This document shows positions 1-11,238 of a stretch of 64,000 bases of DNA, in pieces (position 1 is the first letter of the stretch; the number at the start of each line of letters is the position of its first letter). Under the pieces are notes generated by a model. That model was not told the origin of the DNA. It did not search any database and was given only the letters and a program-made list of their open reading frames with translations. The position numbers and the translations under genes are program-made. This stretch comes from Thinopyrum elongatum (lineage: Eukaryota > Streptophyta > Magnoliopsida > Poales > Poaceae), in contig CM022297.1 of NCBI GenBank assembly GCA_011799875.1, positions 538,888,795 to 538,952,794 of the forward strand, in the 5' to 3' direction.

Positions 1-1161
1 ATCTCTGGGCCCTCTCGATAATACACATCATAGGAAGCCTTGCAAGCAAAGTGACTGATGAGTTAGTTGCAGGATGATGTATTATGAAACGAGTAAAGAG
101 ACTTGCCAGTAACGAAATTGAACTAGGTATGAAGATACCGACGATCCAATCTCGGGCAAGTAACATACCGATGACAAAGGGAATAACGTGTGTTGTCATA
201 ACGGTTCGACCGATAAAGATATTCATAGAATATGTAGGAGCCAATATGAGCATCTAGGTTCCGCTATTGGTTATTGACTGGAGAGGTGTCTCGGTCATGT
301 CTACATAGTTCCCGAACCCGTAGGGTCCGCATGCTTAACGTTCGATGATGATTTTGTATTGTATGAGTTATGTGATTTGGTGACCAAATGTTGTTCGGAG
401 TCCCGGATGAGATCACGGACATGACGAGGAGTCTCAAAATGGTCGAGAGGTAAAGATTGATATATAGGACGATGGTATTTGGACACCGGAAGTGTTTCGG
501 AGGGTACCGGGTACATATCGGGTCGCCGGAAGGGGTTCCGGGCACCCCCGGCAAAAGATATGGGCCTAATGGGCCAAGAGGGGAAACACAGTAGCCAGCA
601 GGGGCTGCTGTGCCCCCGATATGGGCCGCATCTGAGGGGAAGGAAAGAGGGGAAGAGAGAAGGAAGGGGAGGGATTCGGCCTCCCCCTTCCTTCCCTCCT
701 CCCTCCTCCTTCCTTCCCCCTCCGAAACTTATGGAAGGGTGGAGGCCGAATTGGGGAGGCGCCCAAGTAGGATTCCTCCTACTTGGGGCGCCTCCTTGCT
801 GCTCCCCTCCCTCTCCCACCTATATATACATGGGGAGGGGGCACCTAGAACACACAACAACATCTGTTAGCCATGTGCGGCGCCCCCCTCCACAGATTAC
901 ACCCTCGGTCATATTCTCGTGGTGCTTAGGCGAAGCCCTGCGCGGATCACTTCACCATCACCGTCACACTTTGTTGGATCGAGAGTTCGAGGGACGTCAT
1001 CGAGCTGAACGTGTGCAGAACTAGGAGGTGCCGTACGTCCGGTGCTTGATCGGTCGGAACGAGAAGAAGTTCGACTACATCAACCGTGTTGTCAAACGCT
1101 TCCGCTTTCGGTCTACGAGGGTATGTAGACACACTCTCCCCCTCTCGTTGCTATGCATCTC
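1..1161 (+). mobile_element. BARE/Angela/WIS-type Copia LTR, left part, split by a Gypsy insertion
   Basis: Interior and 3' portion of a BARE-1/WIS/Angela-type LTR on the plus strand; its start lies outside the window. It continues at 24396-24456, where it ends in the usual Copia ...cccaaca terminus. The segment has the text typical of these LTRs (a long purine-rich block at 600-760, a TATA box near 820, then a GC-rich leader). It is broken at 1161 by the element at 1162-24390, which duplicated atctc. No primer-binding site follows the terminus at 24456, so this is a 3' LTR or a solo LTR. Short open frames inside it are not credible genes. Family name is from memory. Confidence 0.85.
820..829 (+). 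promoter_or_regulatory. TATA box of the Copia LTR
   Basis: A tatatata run lies at the position where BARE-type LTRs carry their promoter TATA, followed by a GC-rich stretch. It is the likely R-region start for this LTR; activity is inferred only. Confidence 0.5.
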
Positions 1162-1636
1162 TGAGGGAGTCTTGGATTAGGGGGTCCTCGGGTATCTGGA
1201 CTATTCGATATGGGCCGGACTGGTGGATCATGAAGATAAAGCAGAAGGCTATCCCCCGTGTCCGGGTGGGACTCCTATATGCGTAGAACGGCAAGTTTGG
1301 TGTCTGGGTGTAATGTTTCCTTCCTCTGCAATCCGACTCTGTACAACCCTAGGTCCCTCCGGTGTGTATATAAACCGGAGGATTTAGTCCGTAGAGGCTA
1401 TCGGAATAATCATAGGCTAGACAGCTAGTGTTTAGCCATTACGCTCTCGAGGTGGATCAACTCTTGTAACCCCTATACTCATCGAATACAATCAAGCAGG
1501 ACGTACGGTTTTACCTCCTTCAAGAGGGTCCGAACCTGGGTAAACACCGTGTCCCCTATTGTCCCTTGTTACCATAGATCCTCAGACTCACAGCTTGGGC
1601 CCCCCTACCCGAGATCTGCCGGTTTTGACACCGACA
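1162..1636 (+). repeat. 5' LTR of the Tat-lineage Gypsy
   Basis: 475 bp, starting tgagggagtc and ending gacaccgaca. It aligns over its full length to 23916-24390. A TATA motif (tatataaa) sits at about 1367-1374, as in the 3' copy near 24121. The preceding 5 bp (atctc) are repeated after the 3' LTR. Confidence 0.93.
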
Positions 1637-1637
1637 A

Positions 1638-1655
1638 TGGTGCTTTCATTGAGAG
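1638..1655 (+). promoter_or_regulatory. Primer-binding site of the Tat-lineage Gypsy
   Basis: tggtgctttcattgagag lies one base after the 5' LTR, where minus-strand priming occurs. It starts with TGG as expected for pairing to a tRNA CCA end. I do not assign the tRNA. Confidence 0.6.
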
Positions 1656-1684
1656 CTCCGCTGTGTAGTCACGAGAAGCGATCT

Positions 1685-2562
1685 ATGGCTCGCCTGGTCA
1701 TAAACGATGATATCACTTCTGGAAGGAGCCTAACTTTAGGACAGGTCCTCCAGCTCAGCGGTTTGAGCGTGGGTGCCCGCATGGCCATCAAGCCGACAGC
1801 GTCCCCCGTGACTGCCAAAAACTATCCCTGCATCGGTCTCGAATACTCCGAAAAGACGGATCTGGCGGACACCTCGTCCTTAAACGAGCTGCTAGATCGC
1901 ATCGTCGCCCTGGGACTTTCAATGGCCTATGATCGGATCAGGCTTAAACCTGACCAGAGGGAAATCAATTTCCCGCCGATCACTCACCTGGTAGCGGTCG
2001 TCGAGGAATGATCTTCTTCTCCTGAATTAAAGACCAGCTATGCTCGGACCTCCGAATCCCTTGAGTCGGATACCCTTCCTTTGGGTGGGACTCCACGCCC
2101 CCCGAACTCAGGGTCGGACATAGAGTCCGGGGAGCACTTGGATCTTTCCGGACCCGAACTGGTGACCTCAGAGATTTTACAAGCTCCGGACACAATTTTG
2201 GGTCGAGATTCGAGTTTTAGCCCACCCACCTACCACAATCAATACTCTCCAAGTAATTCAGGGCCTCCAGACATATATGACCTGATGTATGTACGGCAGC
2301 AACCTCAGGAAATGGTCCATCACTTTTGGGCCAGGTTCCTACTTGTGAAAAACAAGACTAAAGATTGCTGCGACGACGATGCAGTCCCGGTCTTTCATCG
2401 CAATTTACCGACGAGGGAATTCGGAATGCCCTCAACCGCCATCGCATACAGAGTTTCACAGAACTATCGCACGTAGTACGGAAGTACTGCACGATGGAAA
2501 GCACATGGAAGGCCCAGAAAACCCAATTGGAACATGCTGCCTTCAAGCAGTGTACTGCCTAG
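1685..2562 (+). pseudogene. gag remnant of the Tat-lineage Gypsy
   Basis: A 5' open frame from an ATG at 1685 runs to a stop at 2009-2011. A second, from about 2081 to 2476, contains a gag-like stretch (FWARFLLVKNKTKDC), and a frameshift near 2400 moves the match into a third frame (motifs TDEGI and RKYCTMES, to 2562). These motifs occur in the capsid region of Tat-lineage Gag. The total is much shorter than a usual gag of this lineage and the WW-containing capsid core is absent, so an internal deletion is likely besides the frameshift and stops. No product is expected. It lies between the primer site and pol as in an intact element. Confidence 0.75.
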
Positions 2563-2844
2563 GAAAAACGGATGCATCCTCACGAGGCATCCGACCATAA
2601 GCCCGTCGGCAAGAAAAACAAACCTTTTTCAACATACAGGTCCGTTCTTGACAAACTCCTCGACAACCCTGTCCGATACATGCGACGCCAAGCATAGACT
2701 CAACTCACAGCCTTCGAGCATGTTGGGTACTCCGGCAAGTAGCTAAAAGTGGGGAGGCCATCCACACCACCTCCACTCCAGAGAAACACCCTCTGGAAGA
2801 GGTCGATTTTAACGTCCTTACAGTCTTCAAGACTTTCTCTTCAA

Positions 2845-4767
2845 ATAACCAGTGTAAAAGGGCACTTCACGAACTCGCCGAAGTCCACCAAGTTGCCGCA
2901 GCGAGCCCATGGAGCGACACGGCAATAACCTTTGCCGCTGACGACGAACCAAGGGCCCGATCAGTCTGAGCACCCGCCACTTTAGTACTAAACCCAATTG
3001 TGGACGGCTTTCGACTTACTAAAGTGCTCATGGACGGAGGCAGTGGGCTAAACCTCATTTACGAGGACATGCTCGACAAAATGCAGGTCGATAGAACACA
3101 CATCGAGCAAAGCAATACCACCTTTCGAGGCATCATCCCCAGTCAAGAAGCACGATGTTCGGGGAAAATTAAACTTGATGTAGTATTCGGCACGCCTGAA
3201 AATTACAGGTCCGAAGAGTTGCTCTTCCATGTTGTTCCCTTCAATAGTGGATATCACGCCCTTCTAGGGCGGGATGCTTTCTCACGCTTCCATGCCGTAC
3301 CCCATTATGGGTACATGAAGCTTAAAATGTTAGGGCCCAATGGTATAATCACAGTTACGAGCGATCCGGATAAGGCACTCTGCGCCGAAAACAAAACCGC
3401 ATCCTTGGCTCTTGAGTCATTATCCGAAGCCTTTGCGGCCAAAGAACTAACCACCCTACTATCCACGATGGACAAGGATGATGTGATTCTCGACAAGAGA
3501 CCTAAATCCACCTCTTTCAAGCCAGCAGATGAAATAGTTAAATTTCAAGTGCACCTGACGGATCCTAATAAAACAGCTTCCATCGGAGCACAGCTGCATC
3601 CAACGATAGATGCCGCCTTACGCGCGTTCCTACGTGAAAACTGGGATATCTTTGCCTGGCACCCTTCGGACATGCCTGGGATCCCACGCAGACTGGCCGA
3701 ACACAGCATCAATATAATCAAAGGGTTCAAACCAGTCAAGCAAATGCTGCGGCAATTTTCCGAACCGAAACGACAAGCTATGGGAGAGGAGCTAGCCAAA
3801 CTACTTGAGGCCGGGTTCATCAGAGAAATCAAACACCCGGATTGGCTAGCCAACTTGGTCATGGTGCCGAAGAAGGATAAATCTTGGCGCCTTTGTGTCG
3901 ATTTCAAAGACCTTAATAAGGCTTGCCCTAAAGACCCTTTCCCATTGCCCCGCATTGACCAAATCATTGATGCGACTACGGGACACGACTCACTGTGTTT
4001 TCTCGATGCTTACTCCGGATACCATCAGATTAAAATGAAGGAGTCCGACCAGGCCGCAACAGTGTTCATCACCCCGTACGGACCTTTCTGTTTCAACACT
4101 ATGCCTTTTGGGCTTAAAAACACGGGTGCCACTTGCCAACGCATGACTCAAACGTGCTTGGAAAAACAAATCGGCAAGACAGTTGAAGCATATGTGGACG
4201 ACGTAGTCATCAAGACTAAACACGTCGAATCATTGGTGGATGATCTCCACCTCACATTTGACAACCTCCGAACATACGACATACGGCTCAATCCGGACAA
4301 ATGCGTCTTCGGCATTCCAGCCGGAAAGCTACTAGGGTTCATTGTCTCCCATCGAGGAATTGAAGCAAACCCAGCTAAAATCCGAGCCTTGTCACAATTG
4401 GCTATACCAACAGACTTAAAACAGGTCCAAAAGCTAGCAGGGTGCGTGCCAGCTTTGAGCCGCTTCATCTCCAGATTAGGGGAAAAAGCATTACCACTTT
4501 ATAGACTGCTTAGACGCACTGACAGCTTCGAATGGACAAAAGCGGCCATAGCCGGATTGGAAAAAATAAAAACCTTATTAGCAAGCAACCCAATCCTAGC
4601 CGCCCCAAGTGTTGGCGAGCCTATGTTGCTTTATATCTCCGCAACTCACCAGGTAGTGAGCGCTGTACTCGTCGTCGAACGAGGGGAAGAGGGACATAAA
4701 TTCTCCATCCAAAAGACAGTCTATTACGTATCGGAGGTCCTAACACCATGCAAATCCCGATACCCTC
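2845..4767 (+). pseudogene. pol part 1 of the Tat-lineage Gypsy: protease and reverse transcriptase
   Basis: From 3000 to the insertion point the frame is open for about 590 codons; the match extends upstream to about 2845 in the same frame through a TGA near 2968, probably from CGA. Visible in order, counted from 3000: aspartic protease motif DGGS at residues 12-15, RT block LCVDFKDLNKACP near 298-310, FLDAYSGYHQIKM near 334-346, PFGLK near 369, and the catalytic YVDD at 398-401 (two aspartates intact). The RNase H domain begins near residue 530 and is cut at 4767, where the Tekay LTR inserted; the reading frame meets a stop a few bases inside that LTR. The rest of the domain resumes at 18079. 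A spliceable or read-through product is unlikely. Confidence 0.92.
4763..4767. repeat. Left target-site duplication of the Tekay element
   Basis: ccctc here and at 18079-18083 directly flank the Tekay LTR ends (tgtgac... and ...ttaca). This fixes the insertion boundaries to the base. Confidence 0.93.
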
Positions 4768-7700
4768 TGTGACGCCCCCGGCCTGATCGTGCACTAATCA
4801 TACACACAAATGCACACGATCAAGCCTAAGGACTCACGGGAAGATATCACAACACAACTCTAAAACATAAATAATGTCATACAAGCTTTATATTACAAGC
4901 CAGGGGCCTCGAGGGCTCGAATACATAAGCTTGCGAACAAGCGTCAGCGGAAGCATCAGATATCTGAGTACAGATATGAAACAGAAACAGAACGGCCTTT
5001 AGAAAGGCGGGGCAAAATAATACACTACGATCGAAAGGCGAAGGCCTCCTGCCTGGGACCCTCCGATCCTACTCCTGGTCGTCAGTCAACTCGTAGTAGT
5101 ATCCATCCTTGGGGTAGTAGTAGTAGTCGAACGACGGGGCATCTGTCTCAGGGGGCTCCGTCATCTTGATACGACAAACTGATATGGGGAGAAAAAGGAA
5201 AACAAAGCAACCGTGAGTACTCAGAAGTACTCAGCAAGCAAGGATCTACACTACATATGCAACATTTTCAAAGGGAGGCTGTATATGTGGACTGGGCTGT
5301 AGAAATGCCAGAATAGAGAGAAGGCCTAGTCCTATCGAATACTAGCATCTTCAGCGGTCTTGCAGCAGTAGAAGAGAGTAGAACAGTACAATATAATGTA
5401 GCAGTATCATTAAGTCTCATCCTCACCCAGAGATCCTTTCTCGACTCCCTGCGAGAAAGCAATCCTAGAGCCATACAGTCATCAACCTCATCCTGAGATC
5501 CCTTCTCGACTCCCTGCGAGAAGCAATCCCAGAGCCATAGTATCCAAGAATCCAGTTCTAAAATTGTATCAATCAGGATACAACTCCGAGTGTCCGTTAC
5601 CGTAGGACCGGCTATCGATAGAAGTGTTCTTCCCTGCAGGGGTGCACCAACTTACCCAACACGCTCGATTAACTCCGGCCGGACACACTTTCCTGGGTCA
5701 TGCCCGGCCTCGGCCAAACGACACATCGCAACCCTACCTACAGCTCAGCAGAGAGGTCCCCGCCGGTCTACATCCTAAGCGCAAGGGGGTCTTGGCCATC
5801 GCCCCTTGCCCTCCGGGTCGTTGTGAGCAGGGTGGATACCAGCGCCAACGGCACGATCCGACCCGGCCACAATGCTGAACTGGACGTCTGACAAAGCTTT
5901 CGGCTGATGCTACGATGCAGAACGCCCATACTATGCCCACGTGATGGTTAGTGCTATCAGGCCAGAGACCTGCTCGGATCAAATATCCAAATCGTTAATG
6001 GACTAGGGCTTGCGGTAACGAGCAGAGACTCACGAAAGATGTGACCCCGTCGCCCCGTCTCGAGGACTTGCTGCAAGGGTTAAGAATGCCCGGCCGCGCC
6101 TCGTATTCATCACTCGGGCACCATACATGCACCCGTCTTCACAACACTCGCCTCTCAGGCGCACGCGGGTACCCCTCAGGGTGGACCCGCCTATCCAAGT
6201 AACAGTGTAAAGTCCAAGTATCCGTGTGTCCATAACATCAGGGGAATCCGAGGTATCACCCTCGTTGGATTCCTACTCGATGTCTCCGTCAAGGTGAACT
6301 CGGTGGAATCACCCTCACTGGGTCCACACTTGAGGTGTTGTACGACAGTGTCGTTATCGGAAGCGGTGAAGGAGGAATCACCCTCGATGACCACGACCGA
6401 ATAGCTACTCTACAGAGTTAACATCAGAAGTGCTACAAGAGGTTTCACCCTCGGCACTCGATAGTAACGCTGCAGTGTCGTTACAACAAAGGGGGGGTGA
6501 TGTGCGGTGTCGGGGCCTGGTCTTCAATCCCGTTGATCGGGTCTTCTGACAATCCAGCTTGGCAGTCGGGATAAGTGGGGTCACTGATAGGTCTCTACCC
6601 AACCTATACTAAGCAGTTTAGGATATGCAGGTAATTATCAACAGCAGGATACAATAAATAGGCTATGCATCAGAATAGGTAAAGCAGCAGCAGCAATTCT
6701 AATGCAAGCATGAGAAAATAGAATAGGCGATATCGGGATGATCAAAGGGGGGGGGGGGCTTGCCTGGTTGCTCGGCGGCAAGGGCAAGGTTGTCAATGGT
6801 GTCTTCCGGCTCCGGAGCGGCGTTGGCCTCGGCGAACTGCGTCGGGGTCTAACGAGAGAGAAGAGGGGGAGGAAACAGTATAAATATAGAGCAAACATGA
6901 GCAATGCAAAGTACGACATGACATTTTGCAGTGCCGGGTGTGTCCTAACGTATGGTTGCACGTCACCGAGGAAGGGGGGATTCATCCGGGAATGTTTTCC
7001 CGGTTCCGGACATTTTCAGACAGAGGAAACGGAGGGGGACGGTTGCATGTTCGCTATGCTAGGGGCGTGTGGCGGACGAACGGACAGCGAATTCGGATTC
7101 GTCTCGTCGTTCTGAGCAACTTTCATGTACAAAGTTCTTTCATCCGAGTTATGGATTATTTTATATGAATTTTCAAAGATTTAAACAATTTCTGGAATTT
7201 CTGGTTTTATTCTAATTCGAATTAAAAAAACAGAATATACTTTTGTCACCTAGTGCTACCCTAGCATGTGAGTATGACAGTGGGGCCAGTGGGGTTGGGT
7301 TGACCCGGTCAAAGGTTGACTGGTCAACATATGAATAGTGTAAGTGGGGCCCGCGTGTCATTGTCTTTGGTTTAATAAAATGGTAATTAACCAGGGTGGT
7401 CCCACATGTCATTTACACTACCTAACCACTACTTAGCCTAACTACTAATTAGCTAACCTACCTAAACAGGACCGGCCTCATCCACACACACTCAACACAC
7501 ACAGCACGCACACACTCAACACACACAGCACGCACACACGCATCACGCACACACTCGCACGGGAGCTCAGCCATGGCTGGTTTGCATGCACGGGCACTGA
7601 GGCCACGGCGGCCGAAGCTAGCAGAAGAAGGCACGGGAGTGGGCATGGCCTGGCGCACGTGGGCGGCGCCGCACGCTCAGGCGGGCGCGGGCAGGGATGG

Positions 7701-8942
7701 CCGCAACAGCAGCAGGCAACGGTGGCAGTACAAGCGGCGGCAGTGAGCAAAGTAGCAGCAGAGGAGCCAGCAACAGCGAGTAGGGCAACATCAGTATGCG
7801 AGTAGCAGCAGCGCAAGCAGCAGGCAGGGGAACGCGGGACGCGGCCATGACGCGGTGAGCACGACAATAGCAGACAGCAAGGCGTGTACAGTACAGGTGC
7901 AGCCATGGACGAGCACAAGGCGGCGGCTACGGCTATGGATCGAAGGGGGGAAGTAGGGGAATCGGAGGAGGGGCTCACCACGGAGCTCATGGACGTGGTC
8001 AGGAGGTCGGGGGCGCTCGGGAGGCGGCGCATCTGACGACGAACTTCGGCGGCCGTGGTGAAGAAGACGGGCGATGGCGAGCTTCCGGTGCGCCCCTACT
8101 CGAATCGAAGCAAGCAGACGAAGGAGTCGTCCTTGCTGAAGCTCCTGGACATCCTCCCGGGCGCCAGGGAGGCCAGTGGCCGCGAGGACGATGATGGCGC
8201 GGCAGCAACGGCTCGGGCACGATCTAAACAGAGAAGAGGAGGGCGAGCGATGGGGACATGGCGTGCTAGGGTTTGTCTACAGCGACGAGGGGGCTCTTAT
8301 CCTACTCAGGGGTGTCGGCGGATGATCGACACGGTGACATCCGCGGCCATGGAGGCGTGGATGTGCGCCACGGTGCGCCCCTGTCTCCTCCTCTGTACTG
8401 TACAGGAAGGGGAAGGCCTCAAGGTGGGCTGGCCCATGTACTGTAGCACTCTCAGCCCACGCGCCCAGTAGGATTTAGTATTTTCACTTTTCTTTTCTAT
8501 TTTTTTTTTCTAGCCTCTGTTTTACATTTAGTCAGGCCTCCAAATGACTTTTACAAAATTAGTGACCTAGCTCATAATTAGCAGTGCGGTATACCCTAAC
8601 ACCAAAAACTAGTTTGGGCAAAACATAATTTCATATTTAATTTAGATTAAATAAAAGGTTAATAAATATTGTTTTTAGTCACTGTTTGAGGATGTTTGAG
8701 TCACTTATCCAATTCCAATGATGCTGGTTTCAAATTTTGAATTGTCTCTGATTTACTTGCTATTTAATAAACAATTTCGTTTCTGATTTGAACAACTTTT
8801 ATTTTCACTTTTAGTTTGAATTTCCATTTGAATTTGAATTTGAAAAGAGGTATGATACTAATGATGATTAAGCATTGTTGATCATAATGACATGGCATAA
8901 TCAAAAGGGTGATCACTGTAGCTTAATACATGGGGTGTTACA
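4768..8942 (-). repeat. 3' LTR of the Tekay element
   Basis: 4175 bp, tgtgacgccc... to ...ggtgttaca in plus orientation (starts TGTAACACC in element orientation). It matches 13909-18078 over the full length. Contents seen: a 55-70 bp direct repeat near 5418-5541 (ending cagagccatag), four spaced caccctc repeats at 6250-6460, a C/A-rich microsatellite near 7480-7560, a very GC-rich block at 7560-8470 and an AT-rich end at 8480-8940. The long open frames in the GC-rich block recur in the other LTR and show no domain, so I do not call genes here. Confidence 0.92.
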
Positions 8943-8954
8943 AATCTCCTCCAC
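8943..8954 (-). promoter_or_regulatory. Polypurine tract of the Tekay element
   Basis: On the minus strand gtggaggagatt lies directly before the 3' LTR start. Purine-rich and adjacent, as needed to prime plus-strand DNA. Confidence 0.75.
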
Positions 8955-9068
8955 TAACAAGAATTCTCGTCCCGAGAATTAAGAGGTAGAAGGAAAAAGT
9001 TCGGGGTATTCCGCACGAAGATTATCCTCGCGTTCCCAAGTGGCTTCATGTTCAGTATGATTTGACCA

Positions 9069-10316
9069 CTACACTTTGAGGAACTTGGTAACCTTTTGAC
9101 GGGTCCGACGTTCAGCTTCATCGAGGATGCGGATCGGATGCTCCTTATAAGATAGATCATCTTGCAATTTGAGCACCTCGTGATCCACTGCGCGGTGCGG
9201 AGATTCCTTGAAGCATTTACGAAGTTGCGACACATGGAAGACGTCGTGGATATGAGAGAATTGCGGTGGCAACTCCAATTTATATGCCACCTGACCACGT
9301 CTAGCAATAATGCGAAAAGGACCAATGTAGCGTGGAGCTAACTTGCCGTTGATTCCGAAACGGTGAGTGCCCTTCATAGGAGTGACACGAAGATAAACTT
9401 GATCACCGGGTTGATAAGTTAAACCCCATCGTTTGCGATCATAGTTGCTCTTCTGGCGGTCCTGAGCCGCCTTGAGATTTTCTCGGACAATACGAACTTG
9501 TTCTTCGGCGTGTTGGATAATATCCGGACCCACGAGCGGTCGTTCCCCAGTTTCTGACCAATTCAGAGGGGTTCGACACTTACGTCCATAGAGTACTTCG
9601 AAGGGAGCCATTTTCAAGCTGGCTTGGTAGCTGTTGTTATAGGAGAATTCGGCATACGGGAGAGATTCTTCCCACTTCTTGCCGAATGAAATAACACAAG
9701 CTCGCAGCATGTCTTCAAGCACTTGATTGACTCGTTCGACTTGGCCTTGAGATTGAGGGTGATAAGCTGAACTCCAGGTAATATGAGATCCCATAGCTGT
9801 TTGGAAACTTTCCCAGAATTTGGAAGTGAAAAGACCGCCACGGTCCGAACTAATCTCCTTCGGAATACCGTGGAGTGAAACAATTCTGGAGATATACAAC
9901 TCTGCTAACTGACTAGCAGTGATAGTCTCGTTGACAGGCAGAAAGTGTGCAACTTTAGAGAGTTGGTCGACGACGACAAGAATAGCATCGTGACCCTTCT
10001 GTGACCTGGGAAGTCCTGTAACGAAATCCATCTGAACCTTATCCCATTTCCATAGAGGAATAGGAAGTGGTTGCAGAATTCCAGCTGGTTTCTGATGTTC
10101 TGCTTTAACGCGACGACAAACATCACATTCAGCAACATATCGAGCAATGTCCTGCTTCATTTTAGACCACCAATACCTTTGACGGAGATCACGATACATC
10201 TTGGTGCTACCCGGATGAATAGACAGCGGGGTATCATGTGCCTCCTTCATGACCTTGTCGGTCATAAGTTCGAAGCGAGGTACGACAATGCGGTTTTCTG
10301 AAATACAAGGTTCCAT
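9069..10316 (-). pseudogene. Tekay integrase with chromodomain, truncated by a stop
   Basis: An open frame of about 415 codons; the true reading enters from the upstream frame through a shift near 10290-10316. The zinc-binding HHCC module is seen early ([10 protein letters not shown] followed by CDVC). The catalytic triad is D in QMDFVTG, D in SSDRGG and E in GQVERVNQ, all present. The C-terminal part has the GPFRI and VFHVSQLRKC segments that precede the chromodomain. The frame ends at a TAG inside the chromodomain after TKFLKV; in the same frame the following codons still read like the domain's second half (for example ATWERED) to about 8965. The chromodomain is therefore split by one nonsense change, probably CAG to TAG. 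The usual role is integration with targeting to marked chromatin. Confidence 0.9.
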
Positions 10317-11187
10317 CTTCAGAAAGCGAGAAATCCCTGTACTTTACAAGGTGAAGGTCTTTCTTCATGAGATCAATCTCAGCATCTTTAGCTTGCGCAT
10401 CCTTAACAGCTTTCCCAAGATCTGGTTGTATCACAAGGTTATTAAGAGAACCCTGTGGAACAATACGTAGATTCAGCTTGCGCAGTTCTTCAAAAAGACG
10501 AGGTTGAGCTCGCCTAACCATGAGGTTGTCGCAATAGGACTTGCGGCTTAAGGCATCAGCCATCACGTTAACCTTGCCAGGGGTATAGGAAATACCCAAA
10601 TCATAGTCCGCAATGGCCTCCATCCATCTTTGCTGACGGAGGTTTAGAGAAGGTTGAGTGAACAAGTACTTCAGACTTTTATGATCCGTGTAGATCTCGC
10701 AACGATTACCGAGAAGGTAATGTCGCCACAACTGCAATGCATAGATCACAGCAGCTAGTTCTAGATCATGTACCGGATAATTCTCTTCATGTGGGCGCAA
10801 CTGACGAGAGCCATAAGTAATCACTTTACGCTCCTGCATTAGGACACAGCCTAATCCTTCACGGGATGCGTCACAATAAATCACAAAGTCTTTGCGGGTA
10901 TCTGGAGGAGATAGTACTGGGGCAGATGTCAGCTTGTCTTTGAGTGCTTGAAAACTTTCCTGACATTTTTCTGTCCATTCGAACTTAACGCCCTTGTGAA
11001 GCAGATCAGTCAAAGGCTTAGCAATCTTGGAAAAGTTCTCGACAAATCGACGGCAATAGCTTGCAAGGCCAAGAAAACTTCTCACTTGCTTGACGTTCTT
11101 CGGAGGAGTCCAGTCCAGAATAGCCTGAACTCGTTCTGGGTTAACGGCAATGCCATCTTTCGAAATCACATGGCCGAGATATGTCAC
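10234..11187 (-). pseudogene. Tekay reverse transcriptase end and RNase H
   Basis: This frame continues the reverse transcriptase after the stop near 11239 and is 317 codons long. It begins in the RT connection (TYLGHVIS), then [12 protein letters not shown], then the RNase H domain ([13 protein letters not shown] with the first catalytic [10 protein letters not shown] with [12 protein letters not shown] with D, ADALSRK). It ends by sliding into a wrong frame just before the integrase zinc module. The preceding stop is TGA where chromovirus RT normally has arginine, which fits CGA to TGA. The separation from the upstream frame is nonsense and that from the downstream frame is a frameshift. 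Confidence 0.88.
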
Positions 11188-11238
11188 TTCAGATAACCAG
11201 AACTCGCATTTGGAGTATTTGGCATATAACTGGTGTTC

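Noticed and set aside
479..1024. Open frames of 60-181 codons in the first Copia LTR
   Set aside because: Overlapping frames in both strands across a purine-rich block of an LTR.
7478..8471. Long open frames in the GC-rich part of the Tekay LTR (also 16600-17608)
   Set aside because: They recur in both LTRs, overlap each other on both strands and show only alanine/serine/proline/arginine-rich text without a domain.
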